DNA of 64,000 nt from Hevea brasiliensis (GCF_030052815.1 NC_079502.1:8305481-8369480); one strand, 5' to 3'; shown: positions 12,924 to 25,904, numbered from the stretch's first letter. Translations and numbers: made by a program. Notes: generated from the sequence alone by a model not told the origin.

Positions 12924-14150
12924 TATTAGCTTAATTTTCAAGCTAAGAAGAGTTGACAAAAATTAGCAATAAAGGAATGAAAATGAACAGGGTAAAAGTA
13001 AAAATCACTAAATTCAAATTTAAACGCGATTAATATATTTAATATCTAATTTTGTCTCAAATTTTAATAAAATGGAAAATTCTTCTTTGAAATTCTAATA
13101 AGGTTGGATGGATGAGTACTCAAAAAAATACCCCACATTGCCATCCTAACAATAGTAATTAATAAATTTACTATTAAAATTATATAAATTTTGATAATGT
13201 TTTATGTTATTAAATATTGAAACTATATTTAAAATATGTATACATTATTTTTATTATTTTGATTTTTTTAATTTCATATTTCACAAATATTAATTTAATA
13301 TTTATAAATTATTTTATTTATTTTTAAATAATTTATTTCAACAATTATTTATTCATATTTTTTATTAATTCATATTAATAATATTTATCATAATTTAATA
13401 TTTTTTTAAATTAATAAATACTAAATAATATCAATTTTTAAATATTTATAAAATATTTAATATAATTTGGTCACTGTACTAATTTTATTAATTCTCTAAA
13501 TAAATATTAATACTTCTTTGCATATAAATAATATTAATATTTTTAAATTTTTTTTATATTATATAGTTATTAATTTTATGTACAATTTTCAAATTTTTTA
13601 TATATAATAAATAATAATTTTTTAATTTTGCAAATTAATATTTGTATGTTTATTAATTATAAAAATATAAGGGCTTATTTATAAATGTTATAATATTTAG
13701 AATTATTTTATAAAATATATGAATGATTTTCTTATTCAAAAATTTTTTTAAGAATCTTAAAATAATTAATATATATTTTTAAGGATAAAAAAATAATTGA
13801 ACGATTTTTAGTATTTTTTTTTAATTTTTTATTTATTGATCACTATCTATACTAACGACCAGCCCTCTCTAACACCTCATTTTAGTATTCCAATTGCCTC
13901 CCTTTCATAAATTGCCCTTGAATTTCATTGATAAATGGATGAGAATGGATGAGCGTTTACCAATTCTAACTTCCATAATTCAGTAGGTTAAAAAATAACA
14001 GTTTAAGAAAGGAAAATATTCTTCTTTCTTATATTTGATTGAAATGGAAAATTCTTTAGTGATCAACACCAATTATAATTAATAATCATATAAGAAAATG
14101 GGGATAAAATACTATGCCCCGAAAGGTGCACAAGACAGCAAGAACTGAAA
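12924..14150. other. AT-rich intergenic DNA and 3' flank of the Rab gene
   Basis: Nothing gene-like was seen. The right edge (about 14090–14150) is probably 3' UTR of the minus-strand Rab gene; no clear AATAAA was found. Confidence 0.6.
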
Positions 14151-15799
14151 TTATGTAGCGCAGCAGGAAAAACTATTTTGCTTTGATGAATTTTCTCCAT
14201 TCTTGACCAGACTGACTCGGTTTGCAGTCAACTCAGCCTTGTATAAATCGGAATTCAGAATTTTCTTGCTCACATCGTTGTATATCTCACGGATCACCAC
14301 CTCAAAGGCTGCCTGAACATTAGTAGAATCAAGGGCTGATGTCTCCATGAAGAATAAACTTTCTTCTTCTGCAAGGCTTTTGCCCTCCTCTACACTCACT
14401 TCTCTAATGTTCTCCAGATCACGCTTGTTCCCTACAAGCATTCTTGCTACTGTAGTATCACAATGAGCTGCAAGATCATTTAAAACAAGGTCAAAATCAA
14501 TGATTTTGGACAAAAAAACTCATAAAATAAAATGCTTGTTTTTGGCTAAAACATATTCCACTACTCTGAATGCCAAAATTTCATGGGTGCTGAGCATAAA
14601 TGCTTTTAGATTTCTAGTGATTCCAGAATACGTTTAGCCCAATGTAGTAAGAAGTTTACTTCCTTGAAAGTTCATGTAATTTTATGAAGTGCTAAACCAC
14701 AACTAGAGTGCTCTTTCAAAAGTTCATGGATCAAAAGATGAAACTAAACTCTTCCAGTTCCAGACTCTACACTCTACAGTAGATGGAGTTTCGAATGGTC
14801 ATGGTAAAGATTGCACAACTCAGATCAGTTAAACCTTGATTTAAGAATTTGCACCAACTTGATAAAAACTGCATTTGACAGAGTTAAAAATGTTAATGGC
14901 AGGAAGAGGTGATTGTTAATAAATAAAAGACCTGATTGCTCTAAGATAGTTCAACTTTACAGGAAATCTTTATAAGTAATCCAACATTTCAAGACTCTGT
15001 ATATGTTGTTTTATTTATGCAGCAAATCAAGTGAGAGTATCAAGTATATATAGTTCACTGAGAATTGATTATGTTTAAACTGGATGTTCGAAGAATGCTA
15101 CATATTGGACAATGATTGTGTATGTACTACCATACCAAGACGATGCAGGATTCTAAAATTTGCCGCTGGGGAAAACAATTTCAATTTGCTAAATTAAAAA
15201 GGCTCAGCATCTAAAATGCACTAATTCCATGTTCTTTTTAGTTTTGATACATTTCAACAAGCAATTTTAGCAATCATTTTAGCTTTTAAGCTATTCCCTA
15301 TCTTCAAATCAAACAATATTCTACCATATAAATTCAGTAGGTAAATTCTTCAGTTGGTTTCCACTAAAACGAAGAGAATGAAAAATAAAATTTTGAATCA
15401 ATTAAGCAACCAAACAGAAAAAAATGGCAGCAAGATAAAAAGAACAGAAAGAAACTTACTGCTGAGTTCATCCAACCACCTTTTGACGCTATCAAAACTT
15501 GTCCTCCTAGTGATATCATAGACAATTAGTACACCAACAGCACCTCTATAATAAGCAGAGGTAACAGCTCTAAACCTCTCTTGGCCAGCAGTGTCCCAGA
15601 TCTGTGCCTTGATTTGTTTGCCATCAATATCCACCACCTGGGTCTGAAACTCTACCCCAATAGTAGCCTTAGAATTGTTATCAAACTCATTTCTTGCAAA
15701 CCTGGATAGTAAATTAGATTTTCCCACAGCAGAGTCACCTATTAGCACAATCTTGAACAAGTACTCTTCAGCTCCTCCTCCTTCTTGTTCTTGACCCAT
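14151..15799 (-). CDS. RABA5: Rab-family small GTPase, RABA5 type (Rab11 group)
   Basis: Two exons on the minus strand, 15799–15460 and 14467–14151, with a 992-bp phase-1 intron (GTAAGT…GCAG), encode 218 aa, the normal length. G-box motifs are complete: P-loop GDSAVGKS (21–28), switch I Thr46, DTAGQE (69–74), NKRD (127–130) and ETSAL (155–159). The C-terminus CCAT supplies two cysteines for geranylgeranylation. The [14 protein letters not shown] and [17 protein letters not shown] stretches are of the RABA5c/d/e kind, nearest to RABA5e by eye. The intron falls at the conserved RabA position (LDELST|H). By family knowledge it cycles between GTP and GDP and directs trans-Golgi/endosome-to-plasma-membrane or cell-plate traffic. 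All catalytic residues are present, so the gene should be functional. The exact subclass needs a tree. Confidence 0.95.
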
Positions 15800-15949
15800 T
15801 GCAGAGTTCTTGATGTGACTTCGATTCGTGTGCGGCCTAAATCACATATTGATAATGGGATTTGCGCGTGAATGTGCTGTAGGGTTTTAGCTTTGGAGAG
15901 GAGGAAAGAAGGCACGGACAGGCTGCGTGATTGGCGGTGAGTTTGGGGT

Positions 15950-15957
15950 TTTTATAA
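15950..15957 (-). promoter_or_regulatory. TATA box of the Rab gene
   Basis: TTATAAAA on the minus strand, about 150 bp upstream of the ATG at 15799, followed by a GC-richer leader. Distance and context fit a plant core promoter. Confidence 0.5.
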
Positions 15958-15959
15958 GG

Positions 15960-17105
15960 AAGTTGTGCGGTGGCCTTTGACTCTGGAAGGTGACAGCTTT
16001 TATTATCATTTTCAAGATTTTTATATTTAAATAAAAAAATAAAATTTATGATTTTCCTTGAATATTTTTTGAGTTTCTAATAGCATCATCACATGACCTT
16101 ATTTGGTTGAGGCCATTTCATAATGTCTGTCCTCTAACTAACAAGAAATTTTGAAACTGGATTCATCATTTATAATTACCAAGATTGGTAGATCTACTGA
16201 ATTGATGGTATTCTGCTATATTTCTTTTTCAATTTCTACTAATTTTGCTTTTCTTTTTTAATTTTTACTAATTTTGACTTTTAAGTGAATTTCAATATGA
16301 GAAAATATTAAAATTTTCGTGAAGGAAAGTTAATTCAGTTGGTAAAATTTATTTAGTGCTCGTATCAAATTAAGAATTTAAACCTTACTGATCATCTTTT
16401 TTAATAGGCAATCCTAAATTTTACTGTAATATGGTATGCTCTAACGCTAAATTAAAAAGTCTCTCTTCACCTAAACTTTTATAGAAAAAACTTTTATTTA
16501 TTATTTTTTTATGAGTTCATAAAAATGCAACTAAATTCTTTTTATTTTTTTTAATTTAAAATATTCTCCAAATTTTAATTCTATCAATAATATAGTCCTC
16601 TCATTACAAGTGAATGATTTTTTTTAATTAATTAAAGTGAGAATAATAAAAATAAGGATAAATTACAACTTACCCTATAAAATTAATTAAAAATCGTTAG
16701 TTTATTTTTCTATTTTAAATTTTAAACTATGTCCATAGGTTTTATTCTATCAACAAAATAATCATATTAAACTATGTCCTTAGGTTGTTGTGTTCAATAT
16801 GAGCTCTACCCATTTTTCTTCCCCATTGATGCCAGAAATTAATTCCCTGCTTAATGCTACAATGGGGACATAGTATCCCTAGATCAGAAAATTGCAATGT
16901 GGCTTGTCTGGCATGTCAAAACTCAGTTTACATGAGAACATAAATGCATAAATTTGGAATAATCTTATCTGAACCGATAATTTTCCTTGTGTACATTAGG
17001 TCAACCAGAATTCAAAATAATGCTCTTGATCTAGCATACACCTTTCTTGTACTTTTATCTACCAGCATTTACAATTACATATTTACATAGACAACATTTT
17101 GCTAA
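15960..17105. other. Intergenic DNA between Rab and AsnRS genes
   Basis: AT-rich. The first part should hold the Rab promoter. No ORF or repeat boundary stands out; a moderately complex patch at about 16790–17100 has no recognisable coding content. Confidence 0.55.
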
Positions 17106-17111
17106 TTTATT
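17106..17111 (-). terminator. Poly(A) signal of the AsnRS gene
   Basis: AATAAA on the minus strand, 57 bp past the stop codon of the asparaginyl-tRNA synthetase gene. Confidence 0.45.
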
Positions 17112-17167
17112 GGCTTTCATGCAAGGTCATTCCATTGTTGGAGGTATGATTCTTTCTGGTAGCCTGT

Positions 17168-20100
17168 TTAGTTATTAACCTTGCTACTGCTTCTGGGGAA
17201 GGGAATTGCATCTCTGACATCAGGGATGCCAGTAGCGAAGAGAACCATAAGGTCATACCCAAGAGTAAAACCAGAGTGCTTGACCGTTCCGTACCGGCGA
17301 AGATCTAAGTACCATTCATACTGCTCTCTGGGCAAGTTTAGTTCATTTATCCTGAGAACAATTTCAGTAACAAAATTTAGGAATTAGTTCTTATTTTGCT
17401 AAGGACTTATGCAAAAGATTATGAACTTAAGGTTGAATTGCCATTAATCTGAACAATAAATAAAGTTTAGAGGAGATAAAATACTGATAGTAATTAACAT
17501 AAAAATCAGTAGAACAATGGTGCTGTAACCTTTCATTTAGCAAATTGAAGCGTTCCTCCTTTTGGTTACCTGTGATGAATGTTCCACCCTGAAAAAATCC
17601 AGTATTATAAAATTCTGTTATATTAGCATTTCGAAGGAGTGGAAAAGTCCCAATGAAACATCAAAATTATGCATGTCTTCAGAGAAATTTTGATCTTACC
17701 CTGGGTATAACCATATCAAATGCTGCAACTGTTTTTCCATCGTCATTCAATCGTACATAAAATGGCTTCAATTCTTTTGGGAAGTTGTATAAAATTACAG
17801 GCCTCTTATAGATTTCATCAACCAAATACCTGTCAGAGCATGAAAATATTGTAAAGTAACCACATTCGAAAAAAGCCTCCGTTCCCATCTTTTCAAAAAC
17901 TTGTATATGTATAAAATAACAACTTAATATAAATACCTTAGATGTTGAGATGTTAATTCAATGCCCCATTCAGGTTGAGTTTCAAATTTTCTATCAGCAA
18001 CCTAGTTGCCAGAAAGTTGAAGACCTTTATGAAGTAAACTTGCTGGATGAAATGTGTCTGTTAGTAATGTACAAGAATGGGTAACTTACATTTTTCAAAG
18101 CATTCACTGCTTCCGTATAGGTGATCCTTTCATATGAAAATGATATCATTGATTCAAGAAGATTGGTTCTGGTTTTGTCAATGCGTTTTGAAACAAATTT
18201 CATTTCTGATGAACAATTATCCAAAACCCATTTGCAGAGGAACATGAAATAGTCTTCTGCACAGTTCATGGCATCCTAGGAAATGCACAACATATAGAAA
18301 TTTTTATTAAAAAAAAAATCTTCATATTTATTTCAGATATTTCTATTCATAGATCTCTCAAAAGCGCTATAAGTTCATATCAAAAATTGCAGAAGGTTCC
18401 CAATGAACATAGGATGCTATCACATTAATAAAAGTTGAGAAAAGTTATCAATCAGCTGGACATCATTCTATGTAAGTTGAAATAAGAATTTAGAAAAAGA
18501 ATGAATGATTATAGACAAGTTAATTCTATAGCATACCCAGTGATGAACAAACTTTTTTATAAATAAACTTTCATGAAAATCATGTTTTTGACCAACCAAA
18601 CTTGCTGAACCAGCATTAATGACTTTCAGCTCATAATAGCAGAAGGAACCAACCAATGATTGTCATACCTCTAGTTCTGAAAAAGCCATTTCAGCCTCAA
18701 CCATCCACGTCTCTACCACTTGTTTTGCAGTTCCCCTTCTGTCTGCTCGAAACCTAGGTCCAAATGAGTAGACATTTCCAAGAGCACATGCATAGCTCTC
18801 CATATGAAGGACACCAGAAACTGTTAGGTAAGTAGGTTGAGAGAAGAAATCTTCGGGAACCTGAGCTTTACTAGCCTTCCTTAAAGCTTCCAATCTAAGT
18901 TTTTCTTTTTCTTCTAATTGTGATAACAGTTGACTTGTTTTGAGCAAATCCTGCTGTGCTGCGACCAGTGCTTCCCTGTCGCTGTCACTTCTCTGGAGTT
19001 GTTGAATTAGATTACTCTTCTCTTTTATGGCAGCCTTAACAATTTCAAGATTAGTACCATCAGTACTATCAGTAATTTCTGGCTGTTCCTTTTCAACTTC
19101 TTTGACAGGAACAGTAGTAACCCTGAACTTTGTACTAAATCCTTCACCATCTGTGATTGTCATAATGGGCACTTCCACACTGAGAAACCCATTATCTTGG
19201 AAGAATGTGCGAGTCGCAAAAGCCAAGGCACTACGGATTCGCGTAAGAGATGCCACCTACATAAAGTAAAAAACAAATCAATCAAAAGGTCTATTAGGAT
19301 GATCAACTATAGGCTATGTCCTAGAAATCCACAGGGTTAAAATTTCATATTTGTGATCCTGAATTATACAAGTCTAATAAACTTGAAAAAGATCACTCTT
19401 TCATTCCATTTCCTGGAAACTTGGATTCCCACACACAATGGAAAATATTGCAATTCTAATCTCTTCAATAATGGGCAATATCACTAATCATTTCCAGAAA
19501 TTTCTTTCCCCAAATGGCAATGCATAACAAGAAGAAATTATGAAAAAAAAAAAATTACCCTCATTAGCCTGGTATTATGGACTAAAATGCATGCAGAGCA
19601 TACAGTAACAACAAATGTACAACTTACCGTATTTGTCCGAGGCCGAAAATGAGAATAATCTCTCAAGGTCTCTAATGGCAATCTTTTTCTTGATAATAGA
19701 TACTTATCATCTTCCACTGCACCTATATGAAGGATTTTCTCTACTTTGAACTCAATACCCTGTTTTCCCTGCTCTGATAACTGATGTATGACTCCCTCAG
19801 CTAAAATACAAGTTCCAATAGGCCTTGAGCCCACAGGGAAATCATCAGAGAACTGCATCGTAACCTATAAAAAATCGAACATAGATATTAACCATAGGAT
19901 TTCAAAGGAAAATAGGGATCTCCAAGTGTAAAATTTTGCATACCTGGAGACTTGCAACACAAGAACCATCGCTAACAAGCAAGTTAACAATTGGAGGAGG
20001 AGATGGTATAGAGGCTACAGGTGATTTAGAGGAAGCAGGCCGCAATTTTGCACGAACTGGGTAATTACCACCACACCCGAAAATCTTCGATATGGACCTG

Positions 20101-20438
20101 AGTATGGGTACTCGAGTTTGGAGAATCTCCAAGCAGCTGGCATCTTTATGGCCTAGAGACGCAGTAGCCTCATCATTATCCTCTGGCTGCAACTGTGGAG
20201 GAGGGTCTTTCCTCACCTCCTTGGAAGCCCTCACCCACCCACCAATCACCACTTTCTCACCCACCAATCCAACCCCTCCATCGCTTCGTTCTAAAATGGT
20301 TTTCAGGACCACCCGATTTGAGTACTTGAATGGTAGAATCAGAGGAGTGGTGGGTACAGGTTCTTGAGGGGTTGTTTCTGGTTCTTCAGAGGGTGTTATG
20401 GACTTTTGAGGTGCCAAAGCGGGTTCTTGGGATGCCAT
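17168..20438 (-). CDS. SYNC2: Asparagine–tRNA ligase, cytoplasmic 2-like (divergent class II)
   Basis: Eight minus-strand exons: 20438–19944, 19864–19628, 19256–18669, 18275–18090, 18001–17937, 17829–17700, 17588–17530 and 17351–17168. All have GT–AG borders and consistent phases; the product is 647 aa. Order: Ser/Pro/Glu-rich N-terminus, OB-fold anticodon domain (about 45–200), class II core from about 240. HFRPRTNT and TRIRSALAFATRTFFQ are typical AsnRS landmarks. A helical insert at about 295–378 (IVKAAIKEKS…LLSQLEEKEK) resembles a WHEP-TRS hairpin or coiled coil. By family it attaches Asn to tRNA-Asn in the cytosol. Motif 2 reads FRADRRGTAKQVVETW, without the usual Arg-His pair, and motif 3 reads GYDLMVLFATG, with Leu where class II enzymes have the ATP-binding Arg. 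The C-terminus (IPFPRSSSKVNN) also differs from the standard paralogue. There are no stops or frameshifts, so this is an expressed-looking paralogue of uncertain activity. Confidence 0.9.
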
Positions 20439-20439
20439 G

Positions 20440-23400
20440 TTGTGGTTTAAACAGAAGGAGAAGATAGAATAGAGACAAGAAAGGAGGAGAAAATTTGCAG
20501 GTTGTTGAATTGGGAAATGAATGAATGATGAAGAAGAAGGAACATGGATGTGATGATATAGAAGAAGAAGGATGCTTTGCTTTGGAAGTCATTCTTGAGG
20601 ATGGGTGTGAAGGAAAGGAATTGTTTCAGAGAATTGACAACAGATATGAGAAATTCAGAGAGAAGGAAAGGGAGGCAAGGTTTGGTATTCTTGAAGACTG
20701 GGCATTCGCGGGAATTCAAATTGAGTACTAGAATAAAAAATGTACAGAAACCCAAAAGAGAGGGCAATGTTGAATTGGGCTTTGCATTCATGGGCTCAAA
20801 AGCGAAAACAGATTAAATAAAAGGATCGAAGTTAAAAATTTCCAAAGCACTCTTGGGCTAATCTAAATTTTTTTTTATTTAAATTTAATTCTGTGAGTTT
20901 AAAATACAAGGTTAACTTTCTAATAAAGGATTTTCTAATTTCCTATTTTACTTATCTATTTGAAAAAAATATTCATAATAATATTTATTTTTAATAGAAT
21001 TAGTTAGGGAGAGGGTCCATTAATTTAAAATTATATTTTCCATATTATATGTACAAATTATAGTAGAAAAAAATGTAATCTATCCTAATTTAAAGTAAAA
21101 ATTAAATGAAAACTCATACACCAATAATAGCAATATTATTTTAATTAGTATTTATTTTGGAGGGACAACCAATCATAACATATTAAAGATATTTTATAAT
21201 AATTATAATAGGTTGTGTATACACTCAATCTACTATAAGAATGAGTTTAATAATGATTAAATTATATATTTATATAAAAATTTATATAAAATTAATTAAA
21301 ATATATATAAAAAATATAAATTTAAACATAAATATTTAATTAATAATTATTAAATTTATTTTCATAACAGTTTACAATAATCACACTCATTATAGTTATT
21401 ATATATTACCTTAAATTTTGAAAATTTTAGGAGAGTATGGCCCCTAATTATGCCCTTAGAAAATTCAATTCCTAAATAACTTATCTTTGGATATATCGAT
21501 TCAATTAATTATTGGAATACTACATACTTTTAAATGATGTGCAGCTATCTATTCATATAAATTTTCTTTAATATTTGATTTTTATTGTCTAAATATCTTA
21601 CTTGAATTGACATTTAATTTTAAATAAAAATTTAAGTATTATATATTTGTAAAATTTTATATAGAACGTATAAAAGGTATATTTTAATAAAGACAGAAAA
21701 TATTGATTATTGATGTACTTTTTGAAAAATAATAATCTTTTTAAATTTGAGAGTATTAATTTTATTTATTTATTATTTTAATAATAATTTAATATTTAAT
21801 TTTAAAAAAAATTGTTTCAAAATCATATTAGAAATTTTATTAATGATAAAATTTTTAATTAATTATATTAAATATAATTTAAATTTGTATAAAAAAATTT
21901 AAAATAATTATATATCTATTAAAACTAAATTTAATTTTTATTTCTTATATAATTATTAATTATTTTCTTCTAAATAATGTGACAATATAGTATAATTGTA
22001 TTTTAAAAATCATATATTATTAGGAAAAATTTATCCGTAATAACAAATATAATAATAAATATGTTCAAATTGAAATCTTAAATATCATACTAATATTCAA
22101 GAAATAATAATAATAATAAAGTTAAAAGTCAAAATAATTTCCTAATTTCTGATATTCATTTATTTATTCTCATGTTGATTTTTGTTTTTTGAATTCTTCA
22201 ATTTGTTGTTCTAATTAAATCTTTTATACTTTTTAACAATTGCAAATTTTCAATATTTTCCAATGCATTATTTTGCAATTTTTGGTCATTCAATTTTCAA
22301 ACTATATTTTTATAGAAACATTTTTTTTTTAAGTATAGTCTATACTATGAATGTACACATAAAAAAAAGATTTTGAAAAACAATTAATCATTATGAATAA
22401 AAATAATGGATTTAAAAAATAAAATATAGTATATAATTAAAAAATAAATGTGTAAATTTTAAAAATAAAGAACAGTTAAATTACAGTGAAAAAAAAAATT
22501 TAATAAGCTCTATATATACACTCAATATTCAATAGAAGTGAGAAATGAATTTTATTTTTAAGTATTAATAAGTAAATTATTTAATAATAATTGACATAAA
22601 TATCATTTAATTTTAAAATTTAATTATTAATAAATTGTTTGTATTATTCTTTAAATTAGTTTATATATATATATATATATATATTATATCAAAAGATGAA
22701 AATAAAATAAAAATTTAACAACTTTGAAAGAAGTAAAATATATAAAAAATGAAGAAAAAAGTAAAAAATGAAGAAAAAAAAAAATACTATATGATTTCGC
22801 GCTTTAATACATGAGGAGTATTTTTTTTTTTCCAATTTGATATCTTGTATTTTTACTCTTTAGCAAGTGTGATACAAACCGTCAATTACTATTAAATTAT
22901 ATTAACGTGACGAACACATGAGATTAACATGGAAACAAATGAGCAACACACCAATGTTATGTGTTTTCCGCATAAGCACCGAATTCATCATGTGTTATCA
23001 CATATTTATCATGTCAGTATCATTTAACAATAACTAATAATTTAGACCATATTTATTAATAGAGAATAACACAAAGTATTAAATTAATAAAAATTAATCC
23101 ACATTTCTTATGTGTTAAAGCATGAAATTACATACATTATATTTTTTATATTTTTTCTTAAAAATAAAAAATAAAAAGAAAATAAAGATTTAAATTTTAA
23201 AAATTAAAAATATAAATTGAATGTCAATGGAATGTTATTTTAAATTAAATTTTAAGGTAATCAATATATAAATGCCAAGTGGATGTTAATTAATAAATTA
23301 CTATGCTATGTGACTTAAAAAATATAATACATGGCAATTTTTTAAAATTTATTACTAATCCAAATGTTTTATTTTATATATATATATAATTTCTATTTAA

Positions 23401-24213
23401 TTCTTATATTTTACATTCATTAAATTATTTAGTATTTCTGTCAATTTTTTCGTTTATCAATATTAGTCAACTTACTATTTAATCTCTTTATTTTAATAAA
23501 ACTAATTAATTAGTCCTTATATTTTTAAAAATCCCATTAGTTAATCAATGTAATTTGATTTAGTTAATTTTTTAGTTGCGTAAGTATTTTTCATACTTAA
23601 ATTATTTAATTCTTTCACCCTTATTTCTTTTTTATCCTTATTTATTTCTCTCTCTATTTTTTTTCTCTCTACGCCTACACTCCTATCTCTTTCATTTTCT
23701 TTGTTTTTGATAAAAGTGATACAAGTTGTCTACACAAAAAAATTAATCAGTTTTTTTAAATTTTTAAATACTCAACTCAACTTTTATCCCAATAATTTGG
23801 AGTCGACTATATGGATTCTCTTTATCCATTCTAAATGATTTTGGGTTAAATTAATTCTTTAAATTTTTAAATAATCAAATAAAATTATTTTCAAGTACAG
23901 AAAACATAAAATGATCTCTAAAGAATTGAAAAAAAAAAGTGATTTCAAATTTAGTCTCCACATAGCAAAATTTTTATTTTTATCCAATAATATATTTTTT
24001 AAAATATATAGATCAATTAATTAATTTTATTAAAATAAAAAAATTAAATAATAGTATTTTTAAAATACAGAATCAACTAATCGATTTCTTTAAAATAAAA
24101 TGACTAAATAATAATTTGAATAATATGAATAATGAAAAATTTGATAAAGTGAATAAATAGTTTAACAAAAATAAAATATATAATTAAATAATATATTTTT
24201 TAAAATATAAAAA
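20440..24213. other. AsnRS promoter region and AT-rich intergenic DNA
   Basis: The first 370 bp (to about 20815) are less AT-rich and should contain the 5' UTR and promoter of the minus-strand AsnRS gene; I could not fix a TATA box. The rest is strongly AT-rich with (TA)n tracts near 22661–22683 and 23377–23388. No coding or RNA gene is supported. Confidence 0.55.
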
Positions 24214-24531
24214 TTAAATAATTAATTTCGTTAAAATAGATATATTAAAATAAATAGTAATTTTCTCACTTGTCGGATGAAATTTAATATTGACAAATGC
24301 TATACACTCCAGTACTGCTGAGTCTTGCTCTGGCAATAAAGGCTGATTTTCCATGAGCGCACAAGGTAGGCATGTTGACTTTGCCATTAGTTTCAAGCTA
24401 CAAAACCACAGACAAAATATGCGAGTATTTCCCGAGCTGTTGTGAACTTGTGATGAATGCCTTGAAATCAATTTACACGAGACGGATGGCAAGCGAAAGA
24501 TGATACAGGAGCATTGCCGATGTATAAACAA
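24214..24531 (-). other. Unassigned higher-complexity island with a 105-codon minus-strand ORF
   Basis: About 24290–24540 has near-normal base composition inside very AT-rich DNA. It carries an open minus-strand frame (ATG at 24531) with a central stretch CLPCALMENQPLLPEQDS. The last 25 or so codons run into AT-rich sequence and look non-coding. I recognise no family. It may be a gene fragment, a captured exon or a non-coding transcript. Confidence 0.25.
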
Positions 24532-25027
24532 AGAAAGAGGATAAAATACATATTACAGAGATGTGGAATCTATTTATTTTTATATATATATTTGTAGTAA
24601 CTGAAAAGCTTTTTGACTAGAAAAGAGTTGAAATAATTTGGAGATGCTTCCACATGCATGGATTTCAGGCATATTTAATTTGGTGTGGACTGTGGAGTGG
24701 GTGCTGTAACCCAAGCCCTGCATGCTTCGTTCGGTGGGCGAAATGACTCTACCAACCAAAGAGAGGTTACCTTATGCAAAAACATATTTCAACTTTGAAA
24801 CCCAGATTAAAATGAATCTCTACCCTTTAAAATCCCATTTTAGACCTTCAAAATATTTTTATTATCCGATGATAATGAGAAATGCTTGTTGGGTATTTTG
24901 GTAATCCTCTTCTACAGTCCATTGATTCCATGGTTTTAGCTCCAGCAGGCAATCTGTCCGTTTTAAAAGTTTTTGGGGACCCTCTGAGTTTTGCCAGGTC
25001 TATCATTTATGGTCATTAATTGCCTAC

Positions 25028-25029
<2 letters not shown>

Positions 25030-25081
<52 letters not shown>
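25030..25081 (+). repeat. (CT)26 microsatellite in the EPFL9 5' region
   Basis: An uninterrupted 52-bp CT run ending 90 bp before the ATG of the stomagen gene, so it lies in the 5' UTR or core promoter. Such pyrimidine/GAGA tracts are common near plant transcription starts and vary in length between individuals. Confidence 0.9.
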
Positions 25082-25082
<1 letters not shown>

Positions 25083-25171
25083 GCTCTGTTTCTTATACAT
25101 TTATCTTTCAAGCATATTGACCGCCAGTTCATTTATCACCTTCAAAGTTTACTCCAATACAAAGGGAAAGC

Positions 25172-25904
25172 ATGGCAAACAGTAAACAATGCAACTTACT
25201 TCTGCTACTCTTCTGCTTTATCATTGCTGCATATGTTACTCAAGGTTATTATCTTCTTTTTCCTTTCTATATATTTTGTTCTACTTCAAAAATATTTCTG
25301 CAAATTTTATATATTCGAGTTCACTTGTCCTTTCTTGCATTCTCATATATAGATCTACTTTCTTTCTTGTGTTTGGTTGCCATGAATATATTGTAATTAT
25401 CTTCTTTCTTTCTCCTATTCTTATCCACCAAAATAATTGCTACAATTATGTATATCATGTTTAATAATCATTCTCCTATTGCAGGATCCAGAACTCATCA
25501 AGTACTACTACTTCCTAATAATCCGAGAATCCCTGTCTCACAAGGAGTACTGAATTTGCAGGTAAGGGATTAACAAGCATTTTCCTCTGAGAAATTCTTG
25601 GTTAATTTGATTTGTTTGCCAATCACAAAGAAAAAGTTATAGAAAAGAAAGAAGGGTACTCAATTTTTTTTTTCTTTCTAAATTTTTGAACAATGAAATC
25701 TTTTGAATTTGGAACCTGCAGGTTGGCATTGAAGTACAGAGTTCCAGGAATTCAAGGAGATTGATGATAGGATCCACAGCTCCTACTTGCACTTACAATG
25801 AATGCAGAGGATGCAAATACAAGTGTAGGGCTGAGCAGGTTCCTGTGGAAGGAAATGACCCAATAAATAGTCCATACCACTACAAATGTGTTTGTCATGG
25901 GTGA
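25172..25904 (+). CDS. EPFL9: EPIDERMAL PATTERNING FACTOR-LIKE 9 (STOMAGEN) precursor
   Basis: Three exons, 25172–25244, 25485–25561 and 25722–25904 (introns 240 and 160 bp, GT–AG, phases 1 and 0), encode a 110-aa precursor. Residues 1–24 are a hydrophobic signal peptide (LLLLLFCFIIAAY). A poorly conserved pro-region with a basic stretch (SSRNSRRLM) precedes the mature peptide. That peptide is the last 45 residues (66–110), starting IGSTAPTCTYNECRGC and ending YHYKCVCHG, the known stomagen length. All six cysteines are present (mature positions 8, 13, 16, 20, 41, 43). Known family role: a peptide secreted by mesophyll that competes with EPF1/EPF2 for ERECTA/TMM receptors and raises stomatal density. 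The match to stomagen itself, rather than other EPFLs, is close to certain. No defect was seen. Confidence 0.97.

Noticed and set aside
20525..20816. Two plus-strand ORFs upstream of the AsnRS gene
   Set aside because: They lie in the 5' UTR/promoter of the minus-strand AsnRS gene, overlap each other in different frames and show no domain.
25020..25352. ORF starting with a long Ser-Leu repeat
   Set aside because: Translation of the (CT)n microsatellite running into EPFL9 exon 1 and intron in the wrong frame.
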